Positions 1 to 8,175 are shown, counted from the stretch's first letter. The stretch: 11,109 nucleotides of DNA from Thiohalospira sp051746205 (GCA_051746205.1 JBNJEU010000054.1:1-11109); one strand, 5' to 3'. Numbers and translations are program-made. Notes: generated by a model from the sequence alone, not told the origin.

Positions 1-75
1 GTAGCCGGCCGTCGCGGCGGCCATCAGGCCGGCGGCGCCGGCACCGATGATGATGACGTCGTGGGTTTCGGGCAC
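1..75 (-). CDS. HI0933-type FAD-dependent oxidoreductase, N-terminal fragment
   Basis: Only the first 25 codons are in the window; the gene continues past the left edge. They begin VPETHDVIIIGAGAAGLMAA, a Rossmann-fold dinucleotide-binding loop (GxGxxG, here GAGAAG) right at the N-terminus. This placement and the 'DVIIIGAGAAGLMAA' wording are typical of the HI0933/YhiN (BaiN-like) flavoproteins, cytoplasmic FAD-dependent oxidoreductases whose physiological substrates are mostly unknown. The start is a GTG at 75-73; no in-frame ATG lies between it and the upstream gene. I see no convincing Shine-Dalgarno sequence, because the 28-bp gap to the upstream stop is filled almost entirely by a palindromic repeat. 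The FAD/NAD(P)-binding fold is secure. The exact subfamily is an inference from 25 residues; another GxGxxG flavoprotein is possible. Confidence 0.7.
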   Translation of the reverse strand, partial: MPETHDVIIIGAGAAGLMAAATAGY

Positions 76-82
76 GGTCGGG

Positions 83-103
83 AAAAGGGGACGGTCCCCT
101 TTT
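83..103. repeat. REP-like palindrome, single copy
   Basis: Two perfect 10-base arms, AAAAGGGGAC and GTCCCCTTTT, flank a single central G. The copy abuts the stop codon (104-106) of the hypothetical gene and fills most of the gap to the flavoprotein start. The same palindrome occurs near 8256-8306. On the minus strand it reads as a GC stem followed by TTTT, so it could act as a weak terminator or mRNA-stabilising hairpin. It resembles short REP-like palindromes; mobility is inferred, not shown. Confidence 0.75.
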
Positions 104-757
104 TCAGCGGTCGGGTCGGGTGTTGAAGTGCTCGGCGATGAGGCTCTTCAGGGCGTCGTTCTGGATGGTCAGCTCCTCCGAGCTCCCGGCGGCCTCTTCG
201 GGCCCGGCTTCGGCGGCCGGTTCCTCGCGCGCGACGGTGCGGGCCGCGGTCCGTTCCACGACCTCGCGCACCGAGGGCGGGGCCTCGGAGGCCATGTTGC
301 TGATGATCGCCTCGCTCACGGCGTGGGCCTTCTGTGCCACCACGGCGTCCTCGGCGATGCGGGTGCGCAGGGAGCGCGTCGGCGGCAGCCGCACCTCGAG
401 GGTCTGCATGACCTCCTGGGCCTGTGCCGGGACCACCGGATCGGGCTGCTGGTCCAGCGGCTTGTCGCCGATCCGGCGCCGACCGGCACGCGGGGTCGGG
501 CGTGCCGAGGCGGGGGGCGTCGGGGATTTTCTGCGCGTTCGGGCCTTCGGCGCCGGCTGCGTGTCGGCGGTGGTCGCCTCCTTGGCGCCGCCGGGGGCGC
601 GGATCTCCAGCCGGGTGATGCCGAGCCCTGTCAGGGCGTCCAGGTGCTTGCGGGTGAGCTGCACCCCCGCACGCAGCAACACACGGCCCTGGCCGCCCAT
701 GACCGGGCTCGCCAGCACCATGCCCGGCCGCACCTGCTCCAGTGATAGAAAGGCCAT
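104..757 (-). CDS. Hypothetical protein with small N-terminal domain and Pro/Ala/Arg-rich remainder
   Basis: I do not recognise a named family. Of 217 residues, about 1-52 form a compact, probably beta-rich unit ('RPGMVLASPV', 'GRVLLRAGVQLT', then a helix 'HLDALTGLGITRLEI'). This wording is like the short segment often found N-terminal to HD-GYP or HDOD signalling domains, but no HD domain follows. Residues 57-112 are a low-complexity, basic, Pro/Ala/Arg-rich linker. Residues 113-217 are mostly predicted helix with acidic Glu/Ala stretches. There is no signal peptide or membrane segment, so it is probably cytoplasmic. The ATG at 757 is well supported by a GGGGAGA ribosome-binding site (minus strand, 764-770) six bases upstream. 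It lies 40 bp downstream of ettA with no visible terminator, so co-transcription is likely. A link to c-di-GMP or ribosome biology is only suggested by neighbours. Confidence 0.75.
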   Translation of the reverse strand: MAFLSLEQVRPGMVLASPVMGGQGRVLLRAGVQLTRKHLDALTGLGITRLEIRAPGGAKEATTADTQPAPKARTRRKSPTPPASARPTPRAGRRRIGDKPLDQQPDPVVPAQAQEVMQTLEVRLPPTRSLRTRIAEDAVVAQKAHAVSEAIISNMASEAPPSVREVVERTAARTVAREEPAAEAGPEEAAGSSEELTIQNDALKSLIAEHFNTRPDR

Positions 758-797
758 CCAGAATCTCCCCTCGTGCCTGATCCGACTCTAGCAGACC

Positions 798-2462
<1,665 letters not shown>

Positions 2463-2512
2463 GGTGGTCTCGTTTCCCGCGTTGGTTTCAAGGTGTGGAG
2501 CGAATGCCGCCC

Positions 2513-2541
2513 ACGATAGCAGATTTCGGCCCGATTCTGGA
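2513..2541 (-). promoter_or_regulatory. Candidate extended -10 promoter for ettA
   Basis: In the 121-bp gap between the M14 gene and ettA, the minus strand carries TGC-TATCGT (2521-2513), an extended -10 element with four of six hexamer matches. Seventeen bases further upstream is a poor -35, TCCAGA (2541-2536). Initiation here would give a leader of roughly 44 nt before the ettA ATG. The gap is otherwise GC-rich and shows no clear terminator for the upstream gene, so read-through may also serve ettA. Confidence 0.35.
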
Positions 2542-2583
2542 TACGGGGCTGGCGCGATTCCGGTTCGGGGGCCGGGGCGGGGT

Positions 2584-3624
2584 TCAGACCAGCGGGGGCT
2601 CGCCGCCGTCGTCGAAACTGTCCTCCAGGGCGCTGCTGGTCGCTTCGACCTGATGGGCGTCGCCGGCCTGGTCGAAGCGGGCGATGTGGTAGAGCGCGTC
2701 GCCCTCGTAGGCCAGCGGCATGTTCAGCCGGCCGATGATGACCCCCGGCCAGGGCGCCGAGATGGCCTCCTGGCTCTCGCCGAAGGGATCGGCGATCCAC
2801 CCCAGGGTGGTCCCCTTGCCGACCCGGTCGCCGAGGGTCTTCACCGAGCGCAGGATCCCGCTCTGCGGGGCGCGGACCCAGGCGCTGGCGCGCGCCACCA
2901 CCGGTTCGGTGGCCTTCTTCCGGCGGCGGGTAGAGGGTGGCAGCATGCCGAGATGGCGCATCACCTCCAGGACTCCGGAGACGCCGGCGCGGATGGAGAC
3001 CTCGTCGAAGCGCAGCGCCTCGCCGGCCTCGTAGAGCAGCATCGGCACGCCGGCATCGGCGGCGGCCTGGCGCAGGGAGCCGTCGCGCAGGTCGGAATTG
3101 AGCATCACCGGAGCGCCGAAGATGGTGGCCATCTCCCGGGTGACCGGGTCGTCGAGATTGGCGCGGATCTGCGGCAGGTTGCTCCGGTGGATGGCGCCGG
3201 TGTGGAGGTCGATGCCGTGGGTTGCGTTGGCGACCACCTCGGTCATGAACAGCGAGGCGAGGCGGGCGGCCAGGGAACCGCGCTCGGAGCCGGGGAAGAT
3301 GCGGTTGAGATCACGCCGGTCGGGGAGGTAGCGGGTGCGGTTGATGAAGCCGTGGACGTTGACCACCGGCATGGCGAGCAGCGAGCCGCGCATGCGGCGC
3401 AGCAGCTTGTTGGCCAGCACCCGGCGGATGATCTCCACACCGTTGATCTCGTCGCCGTGGATCGCCGCCGAGAGGAACAGTCGCGGTCCGTCCTTGCGGC
3501 CCCGGACCACATGGACCGGGGTATTGATGGGGGCGTGGGTGTAGAGGCGCCCGGCGGGCAGGTCGACGGTCTGGCGGCTACCGCGCGGGATGGCGGTGCC
3601 GTTGATGACCAGATCCGGCTTCAC
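2584..3624 (-). CDS. M14-family zinc hydrolase, succinylglutamate desuccinylase/aspartoacylase type (COG3608-like)
   Basis: A 346-aa member of the AstE/AspA branch of M14 zinc carboxypeptidases, enzymes that hydrolyse amide bonds of acylated amino acids. The zinc site is visible as AIHGDE (His56, Glu59) plus His141 in GIDLHTG. DLNRIFPG (105-112) matches the family's substrate-carboxylate-binding Asn-Arg region, and Glu199 in LLYEAGEA is the expected catalytic glutamate. After about residue 240 comes a beta-rich domain ('RAPQSGILRSVKTLGDRVGKGTTLGWI') typical of this longer subgroup. No signal peptide is seen, so it is probably cytoplasmic. It starts with GTG at 3624, overlapping the rimK stop by four bases (GTGA), so translation is probably coupled to RimK. 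The natural substrate is unknown. Coupling to an S6 glutamate ligase makes removal or trimming of glutamyl tails an attractive inference. AstE itself is unlikely, since no arginine-succinyltransferase pathway genes are present. Confidence 0.9.
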   Translation of the reverse strand: MKPDLVINGTAIPRGSRQTVDLPAGRLYTHAPINTPVHVVRGRKDGPRLFLSAAIHGDEINGVEIIRRVLANKLLRRMRGSLLAMPVVNVHGFINRTRYLPDRRDLNRIFPGSERGSLAARLASLFMTEVVANATHGIDLHTGAIHRSNLPQIRANLDDPVTREMATIFGAPVMLNSDLRDGSLRQAAADAGVPMLLYEAGEALRFDEVSIRAGVSGVLEVMRHLGMLPPSTRRRKKATEPVVARASAWVRAPQSGILRSVKTLGDRVGKGTTLGWIADPFGESQEAISAPWPGVIIGRLNMPLAYEGDALYHIARFDQAGDAHQVEATSSALEDSFDDGGEPPLV

Positions 3625-4529
3625 CCGCGCTTGCCCTTGGTCCGCGTGTTGTGCGGCCGGGCGTTCTTCTCGATGAAGGTGACGATCTGCCCGGCCACGT
3701 CCTTGTTGGTGGCCGCTTCGATGCCCTCGAGGCCGGGCGACGAATTGACCTCCATGACCACCGGGCCGTGGTTGGAGCGCAGGATGTCGACGCCGGCCAC
3801 GTTGAGGCCGAGGACCTTGGCCGCGCGGACCGCCGTGGCGCGCTCCTCGGGGGTGATGCGGATGAGCGCCGCCTGGCCGCCGCGGTGAAGGTTGGAGCGG
3901 AACTCACCCTCGCGCGCCTGGCGCTTCATCGCCGCCACCACCTTGCCGGCCACCACCAGGCAGCGGATGTCGGCGCCGCCGGCCTCCTTGATGTACTCCT
4001 GGATCATGATGTTGGCGCGCAGCCCCATGAAGGCCTCGATGATCGACTCCGCCGCCTTGCGGCTGTCGGCCAGCACCACGCCGATCCCCTGGGTGCCCTC
4101 GAGCAGCTTGATGACCAGCGGCGCGCCGCCGACCATCTTGATCAGGTCCTGGATGTCGTCCGGCGAATGGGCGAAACCGGTCACCGGCAGGCCGATGCCC
4201 TCACGGGCGAGCAGCTGCAGTGAGCGCAGTTTGTCGCGGGAGCGCGAGATGGCCACCGACTCGTTCACCGGGAAGACCCCCATCATCTCGAACTGGCGCA
4301 TCAGCGCTGTGCCGTAGAAGGTGATGGAGGAGCCGATGCGCGGGATCACTGCATCGAAGCCGGTCAGGTTCTCGCCCTTGTAGTGGATCTCCGGCTTGTG
4401 CGAGGCGATGTTCATGTAGCAGCGCAGGGTGTCGATGACCCGCACTTCGTGGCCGCGTTCCTTGGCCGCCTCCACCAGTCGGCGAGTGGAATAGAGCGAA
4501 GAGCGGCGGGAGAGAATGGCGATCTTCAA
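3621..4529 (-). CDS. rimK: RimK, ribosomal protein S6 L-glutamate ligase
   Basis: An ATP-grasp ligase of 302 aa (E. coli RimK is 300) that adds glutamates to the C-terminus of 30S protein S6. The match to E. coli RimK is close throughout: opening MKIAILSR, HYKG, DAVIPRIG, ITFYGTA, RQFEMMG, NESVAI, LPVTG-AHSPDD, the nucleotide-binding strand LVIKLLEGTQGIGVVL (138-153, Lys141), QEYIKEA (Glu178), DIRCLVV, and FRSNLHRGG. Metal and ATP residues Asp248, Glu260 and Asn262 (VMEVNSSPGLEG) are present. The start is TTG at 4529: homology fixes MKIAIL as the N-terminus and no ATG or GTG lies nearby. The only Shine-Dalgarno candidate, AGAGG, is 11 bases upstream, so initiation is probably weak. It sits 81 bp after the RimB-like gene and overlaps the M14 gene by 4 nt. 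A Lys/Arg-rich C-terminal tail follows the catalytic core. Confidence 0.96.
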   Translation of the reverse strand: MKIAILSRRSSLYSTRRLVEAAKERGHEVRVIDTLRCYMNIASHKPEIHYKGENLTGFDAVIPRIGSSITFYGTALMRQFEMMGVFPVNESVAISRSRDKLRSLQLLAREGIGLPVTGFAHSPDDIQDLIKMVGGAPLVIKLLEGTQGIGVVLADSRKAAESIIEAFMGLRANIMIQEYIKEAGGADIRCLVVAGKVVAAMKRQAREGEFRSNLHRGGQAALIRITPEERATAVRAAKVLGLNVAGVDILRSNHGPVVMEVNSSPGLEGIEAATNKDVAGQIVTFIEKNARPHNTRTKGKRG

Positions 4530-4560
4530 CGGAACGTGAACCTCTGGAAAAACGGGTGAC

Positions 4561-4587
4561 AGGCGTCGGGCTCAACCCTCGACGCCT
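4561..4587 (-). other. Stable hairpin in the rimK leader
   Basis: Perfect 8-base arms AGGCGTCG (4561-4568) and CGACGCCT (4580-4587) enclose an 11-base loop that can itself form an inner GGG/CCC pairing. On the minus strand the stem is followed, eight bases later, by a TTTTT run (about 4548-4552). That is too distant for a classical intrinsic terminator, but an attenuator or leader structure is possible. It lies between the RimB-like gene and rimK, about 30 bases before the TTG start. Confidence 0.5.
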
Positions 4588-4588
4588 C

Positions 4589-4617
4589 AGTATAGTTCAA
4601 CAGCGCGCACTTATGCC
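4589..4617 (-). promoter_or_regulatory. Candidate promoter for rimK
   Basis: The minus strand has TATACT (4594-4589), five of six matches to a sigma-70 -10 box, just downstream of the RimB-like stop codon. The hexamer 17 bases upstream, GGCATA, is a poor -35. If used, transcription would begin close to the hairpin, so rimK mRNA would open with that structure. The -10 match is good but the -35 is weak. Confidence 0.3.
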
Positions 4618-5063
4618 CTGGCGTTTCCCAGATAGGAGGCGGCCGGATCCACGAGGATCCTGCCACGCATCGCCGTGCGACCCAAGAGCATGCGGAAGCG
4701 CATGGTATCGCGCGTGGTCAGGGTGAGCTCGATGGGCCATTGGTTCCCGGCAATGGCCACCGGCGTGGTGATGACGTAGCGCTCCTCCTTGTGGCCCCCG
4801 GAATCGGTGACCTCGCGCTGGTCGACGATGGGTGCGCGGACCCGCGCCACCACGCTGTCCGGCCCCTGCTCCGGGTGGATGGCGAAGTTCACGAAGGGGC
4901 CGTCGGCGGTCTCCTCCACATCCAGCTCGAAGGCGTGCAGGGCCGAGGTCCGCGCCCCGGTGTCGACCTTCGCCTTGATCGGCGGCAGGCCGAGTTCCGG
5001 CAGATGGATCCATTCGCGCCAGCCGATGACCAGCTTCGATGCGGTGTCGGTAGGTGTGCTCAT
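4611..5063 (-). CDS. RimB-like PF05618 protein (COG4067, 'ATP-dependent zinc protease')
   Basis: A 150-aa cytoplasmic protein of the COG4067/PF05618 family, annotated as zinc protease but with a retropepsin-like active-site motif. The domain opens with LVIGWREWIHLPELGLPPIK (11-30), followed by AKVDTGARTSALHA (31-44), where Asp34-Thr35-Gly36 is the aspartic-protease-like triad, and ends with FRMLLGRTAMRGRILVDP (123-140). These are the family's hallmark blocks. In pseudomonads the homologous small protein RimB is encoded with RimK and acts with it on S6; the same pairing here supports that role. I chose the ATG at 5063. An earlier in-frame ATG at 5135 would add 24 residues (rich in Pro and Arg) unlike the family N-terminus and would overlap the upstream gene by 14 bases. 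No strong Shine-Dalgarno is visible for either. It precedes rimK by 81 bp. Confidence 0.9.
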   Translation of the reverse strand: MSTPTDTASKLVIGWREWIHLPELGLPPIKAKVDTGARTSALHAFELDVEETADGPFVNFAIHPEQGPDSVVARVRAPIVDQREVTDSGGHKEERYVITTPVAIAGNQWPIELTLTTRDTMRFRMLLGRTAMRGRILVDPAASYLGNARA

Positions 5064-5121
5064 GCCGCGCGTTATGGCACAGAAACGGGGACGTGGGAAG
5101 GGGGTGGGGCGGTTCCTTCTT

Positions 5122-5811
5122 TCAGAGCTCATCATAGCGCAGGGCCCGGTCGACCCGGCTCAGGATCGCCCGCATCTGCGGGGCCAGGCGCAGGTGCGCA
5201 TCGTGTGGATGGAGGGCGATGCGCAGGGGGCGATCCCGGTGGCCGGCCCGCCATTCCTGACCGCGGTTCCAGGCGTGCAGCCCGTGTTGTCGCAGTGGCG
5301 TGTCGGCCTCGTATCCGGTCAGCGGCAGGCGGTGCAGGCGGCCGTCGGCGGGGTCCAGGAAGCCGCGCATGATCTCGATCCGGCGGTACGGAAGGCGGAT
5401 CAGCGCCTCTCTCCCGATCGCGCCGAGGGCCCAGGCGGGCGGGACGTAGGTGGTTGGCACCGACAGGCCGTGGTGTGCGAACCAGTCGGCGGCCGCTCGC
5501 ATTCGGTGCTCGATGGCGGTCGGCTCGAGGGCGAGGTGTTCGGCGGCCCGGCGCGAGATGAACGCCCCGTGAAGGCGGTGGTAGAGGCCCCCGAACCCCT
5601 CGATGGTGTGGGACCAGCCGTGGGCGGCCAGTTCCATGCCCTGCCGTTGCCACTGGTCGAGCCGGGCCCGCTCCGTCTCCGACCAGTCCCGGCCGGGGAC
5701 GACGAGCAGCGTCACGGCGGAGTGGCCCGCTCGCCGGACCTCGGTGATCAGCCCCTCGACGCGCGTCAGGGTCTCCGGCATGACGTCGTGGATGGCGATC
5801 AGCGCCTTCAT
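5122..5811 (-). CDS. DUF2334-type polysaccharide deacetylase-like protein
   Basis: A 229-aa protein of the NodB-like/DUF2334 superfamily of divalent-metal carbohydrate-ester or amide hydrolases. Key blocks are in order: ALIAIHDVMPET (3-14; Asp9 as base/metal position, with His8), LAAHGWSH (61-68; His64 and His68 as the HxxxH metal pair), YVPPAWALG (122-130), and LRIALHPHDA (196-205; His201 and His203) near the C-terminus. There is no signal peptide or membrane segment, so the substrate is probably cytosolic or on the inner membrane face, for example a lipid-linked sugar. It begins at an ATG overlapping the glycosyltransferase stop by four bases (ATGA), so translation is coupled. It probably removes an acetyl group from the sugar made or moved by its partner. 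Metal residues look intact; the substrate is not known. Confidence 0.88.
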   Translation of the reverse strand: MKALIAIHDVMPETLTRVEGLITEVRRAGHSAVTLLVVPGRDWSETERARLDQWQRQGMELAAHGWSHTIEGFGGLYHRLHGAFISRRAAEHLALEPTAIEHRMRAAADWFAHHGLSVPTTYVPPAWALGAIGREALIRLPYRRIEIMRGFLDPADGRLHRLPLTGYEADTPLRQHGLHAWNRGQEWRAGHRDRPLRIALHPHDAHLRLAPQMRAILSRVDRALRYDEL

Positions 5812-6956
5812 CCGCGCCCCTCGCGGGCGTGGCGCGTCAGTACCGCCAGCCAGTGCTCGATGGTGCGATCATTGAGCCGTCGTGCCGCCTCGTGGGCGGC
5901 TTCGGCGGCGGCGGTGAGGGCGTCGGGTTGTTCTCGCAGGTCCTCGAGGAGGGTGGCCAGATCGTCGCCCGCGTGGAGCGTGAACAGAGCGGGGGCGAGT
6001 TCCGGCCAGTCGTGGATCCCGGCACTGGCGGAGACCAGGGCCGGGCGCCCCCGGGCCATGGCCTCCAGCGCGACCGAGCCGAAGGTCTCCTGGTGTGACG
6101 GCAGCAGCAGGAGATCGATGGTGTCCATCAGGGCGAGCAGGTCCGCCCGCTCGAGCCAGCCGCGATAGTCGAGATTTTCCAGGCGCGCGGCGGCCTCCTC
6201 GACGCGCGGGCGCAGTGGCCCGTCGCCGCCGATGACGAACTGGAGATCGGGGCGCCGGAGCGCCGCCTCGAGGATCGCATCGATGTTCTTCTCCGCCGCG
6301 AGCCGTCCGGCGAACCCCACGCGCGCGAGCTGTCGGGGAAGGGGCGGTTGTTCTGCCTCCAGGAAACACCTCTCCAGCGGAGTGCCCATGAGATCGACCG
6401 CCGGGGCCCCGAGATTGCGCACGACGGGGTCGAGATCGCGGTTGTTGACCAGAACGGTTGCGCTCTGGCGGTGGAGATGGTGATTGATGCGATTGAGCAC
6501 ATGGATGGCGAAGCGGCGTCCGAACGGACCCCAGTACAGATCGGCAAGGCCCTCGAAATGGGTATGGAAGGCGGAGATGAAGCCGCAGCCGTGTTGTCGC
6601 GCCAGACGGGCGCCGAGCAGGCCGAAGGGGCCGGGCGTGACACCGACGATGATGTGAGGCCGCAGCGTGGCCATCTCCCGCCGGATCCGGAGAAGGTTCG
6701 GGGGCACATAGCGCTGGCTCGAGTCTCCCGGTAACGGCAGGGAAAGGCGAAGTCGCCCCTCCCGGGGGCGTGGATGCAGCACGCGGGCCTCGGCAACTCG
6801 TGGTGCCAGCTGGCCGATGAGATCGTGATAGTAGGCCCCGGTCCCGTTGCGTTCGGGGAGCGCGTCCGAGAAGACGGCTACGCGCAGCTCTTCCGGCGCG
6901 GGGGCAAAAGTCGCCTCTCCGGATACGGGAACGGTTGTCGTGCCCAGGGTCGTCAC
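5808..6956 (-). CDS. Family 4 glycosyltransferase (GT-B fold)
   Basis: A retaining GT4-type glycosyltransferase of 382 aa. After a short tail, the N-terminal acceptor domain begins with LRVAVFSDALPERNGTGAYY (24-43, the glycine-rich loop) and contains ISAFHTHFEGLADLYWGPFG (127-146), similar in style to GT4 enzymes acting on lipid acceptors such as diacylglycerol. The C-terminal donor domain has VGFAGRLAAEKNID (213-226), FVIGGDGPLRP (240-250) and the EX7E site, Glu290 to Glu298, in HQETFGSVALEAMARG. The start is GTG at 6956, overlapping the sulfotransferase stop by four bases (GTGA), with GGGGA a few bases upstream. The frame stays open much further upstream, to 8087, but that stretch lies over the sulfotransferase and does not resemble a protein. 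It shares an ATGA overlap with the deacetylase-like gene. It is probably a peripheral inner-membrane enzyme; the donor and acceptor sugars cannot be told. Confidence 0.93.
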   Translation of the reverse strand: MTTLGTTTVPVSGEATFAPAPEELRVAVFSDALPERNGTGAYYHDLIGQLAPRVAEARVLHPRPREGRLRLSLPLPGDSSQRYVPPNLLRIRREMATLRPHIIVGVTPGPFGLLGARLARQHGCGFISAFHTHFEGLADLYWGPFGRRFAIHVLNRINHHLHRQSATVLVNNRDLDPVVRNLGAPAVDLMGTPLERCFLEAEQPPLPRQLARVGFAGRLAAEKNIDAILEAALRRPDLQFVIGGDGPLRPRVEEAAARLENLDYRGWLERADLLALMDTIDLLLLPSHQETFGSVALEAMARGRPALVSASAGIHDWPELAPALFTLHAGDDLATLLEDLREQPDALTAAAEAAHEAARRLNDRTIEHWLAVLTRHAREGRG

Positions 6957-8134
6957 GGCGTGTCCCCGACCCGGTGCGGATCGGCCATCAGGATCCGGTA
7001 GGCGGGTCGCAGCCGGCTGGTCAGCCGTTCGCGCGGGAGGGCGAGATCCTCGACGGCATGGTGGTGGGCGGAGCCGGAGCCCACCGCCGACAGCGCCGCC
7101 AGGCGGGCGGTCAGGGCCGTTCCCGGTGACTCCCCGAGGCGCGCCAGTGCCGAGAGGATGGTCGTGGCCGGCTCCGCGCGCAGGTCGTCCATGTCCACGA
7201 TCACGGCGCACTCCCGTGGCCAGTCGGGAATCGTCCCGGCGAGGTGATCCAGCGTGGCGGCCAGCAGCTCCAGAAAGAGCGTCTGGAAAGGCGCGCGGTC
7301 CACCGCCGTGCCGAACAGCGTACCGGCCCCGGCGACGGCGCTGATCTGCGAGCTGAACGCGGCCTCCGGTTCCCGCAGGCAGAGGATGAAGCGCGCGTCG
7401 GGGAAGGTCTCCCGGAGCCCGTCCACCCATCCGCCGAAGGCGGCGTTCTTGGACAGCAGCCGTCGTTCGCCCCCGTCGGCATACAGGTGGCGTTGCAGGA
7501 GGCGCCGATAGAGATGCAGCAACCGGCGCCGGCGCCCCGCCGACAGAGCGCGGTCCGCCCGGCCGAGCGCCCGCAGCCCGGGGGCGCCGGGGAAGGCCAG
7601 CAGGAGGACGAAACAGCCGCCCGCCGGGAGCAGCGTCAGGTAATCCTCCTCCGCGGAACCCATCCCCACGGCGTGGATCGCATCGAGATCGCCGGTGATG
7701 CGGCGGGTCAGGGCGTTCAGCCCGGCGGCGCCCCGGCCGCCCAGGGCCCCGTCCAGTCGGGCCAGGGCGCGGATCAGACGGCGCTGGGTGATGGAGGGGG
7801 CCAGCACCGCCTCCCAGGTGGTCAGGGTCGTGTACGCCTCCGTCTCCGCCGCCAGGGTCCGGTGGAGGAATGTGGTCCCGCTGCGCGGGATGCCGGTAAT
7901 GAACAGCGGGCGCTCCACGGCCGTGCGGCGATAGCCGGAAAACAGCAGTTCGTCCAGCAGAAGGCCGACGATGTGCCCGAGCTGGAGCAGCAGGAAGAGC
8001 GGCATGCCGACGAGCAGCATCCCGACGCGGCGCGCGCTCATGGGCGCCAGCGGATCCCGCCAGGCGACCAGCGCCCGCAGCCACCATCCGAACGACCGGG
8101 CCAGTCCTTCGAACAGGGCGATCGCGGTGGTCAT
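6953..8134 (-). CDS. PAPS-dependent sulfotransferase (PF13469-like) with N-terminal hydrophobic segment
   Basis: A 393-aa sulfotransferase expected to move sulfate from PAPS to a hydroxyl or amine acceptor. The 5'-phosphosulfate loop is LFITGIPRSGTTFLHR (77-92), with GxPRSGTT intact. The acidic EEDY (162-165) and LLSKNAAF (226-233) follow, and the 3'-phosphate-binding strand is RFILCLREPEAAFSSQ (248-263, Arg254). Residues about 38-65 are strongly hydrophobic (VGMLLVGMPLFLLLQLGHIV), a probable membrane anchor placing the enzyme at the inner membrane. The start is the ATG at 8134. Its Shine-Dalgarno is poor, but a short upstream reading frame ends in an ATGA overlap with it. It is the first gene of the coupled sulfotransferase, glycosyltransferase, deacetylase-like trio. 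The acceptor is unknown; the neighbours favour a glycan or glycolipid. Confidence 0.92.
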   Translation of the reverse strand: MTTAIALFEGLARSFGWWLRALVAWRDPLAPMSARRVGMLLVGMPLFLLLQLGHIVGLLLDELLFSGYRRTAVERPLFITGIPRSGTTFLHRTLAAETEAYTTLTTWEAVLAPSITQRRLIRALARLDGALGGRGAAGLNALTRRITGDLDAIHAVGMGSAEEDYLTLLPAGGCFVLLLAFPGAPGLRALGRADRALSAGRRRRLLHLYRRLLQRHLYADGGERRLLSKNAAFGGWVDGLRETFPDARFILCLREPEAAFSSQISAVAGAGTLFGTAVDRAPFQTLFLELLAATLDHLAGTIPDWPRECAVIVDMDDLRAEPATTILSALARLGESPGTALTARLAALSAVGSGSAHHHAVEDLALPRERLTSRLRPAYRILMADPHRVGDTP

Positions 8135-8175
8135 GACGTTCGCAACGGATGGCGGGTGGAACGGGATACGGACAT
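8131..8175 (-). CDS. Possible 14-residue leader peptide before the sulfotransferase
   Basis: On the minus strand an ATG at 8175 opens MSVSRSTRHPLRTS and its TGA overlaps the sulfotransferase ATG as ATGA. An AGGTG sequence lies eight bases before this ATG, better than anything directly before the sulfotransferase. Translation of this small frame could therefore deliver ribosomes to the gene. The same frame is open up to another ATG at 8229. It may be chance: short frames with a suitable stop are common in such GC-rich DNA. Confidence 0.22.
   Translation of the reverse strand: MSVSRSTRHPLRTS

Noticed and set aside
5064..5135. Earlier ATG for the RimB-like gene
   Set aside because: The added residues are Pro/Arg-rich and unlike the family, and they overlap the upstream gene. 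Kept only as an alternative.
6957..8087. N-terminal extension of the glycosyltransferase frame up to 8087
   Set aside because: The extension lies over the sulfotransferase in another frame and is Pro/Arg/Gly-rich without fold. The GTG at 6956 gives a normal GT4 length and a GTGA overlap.
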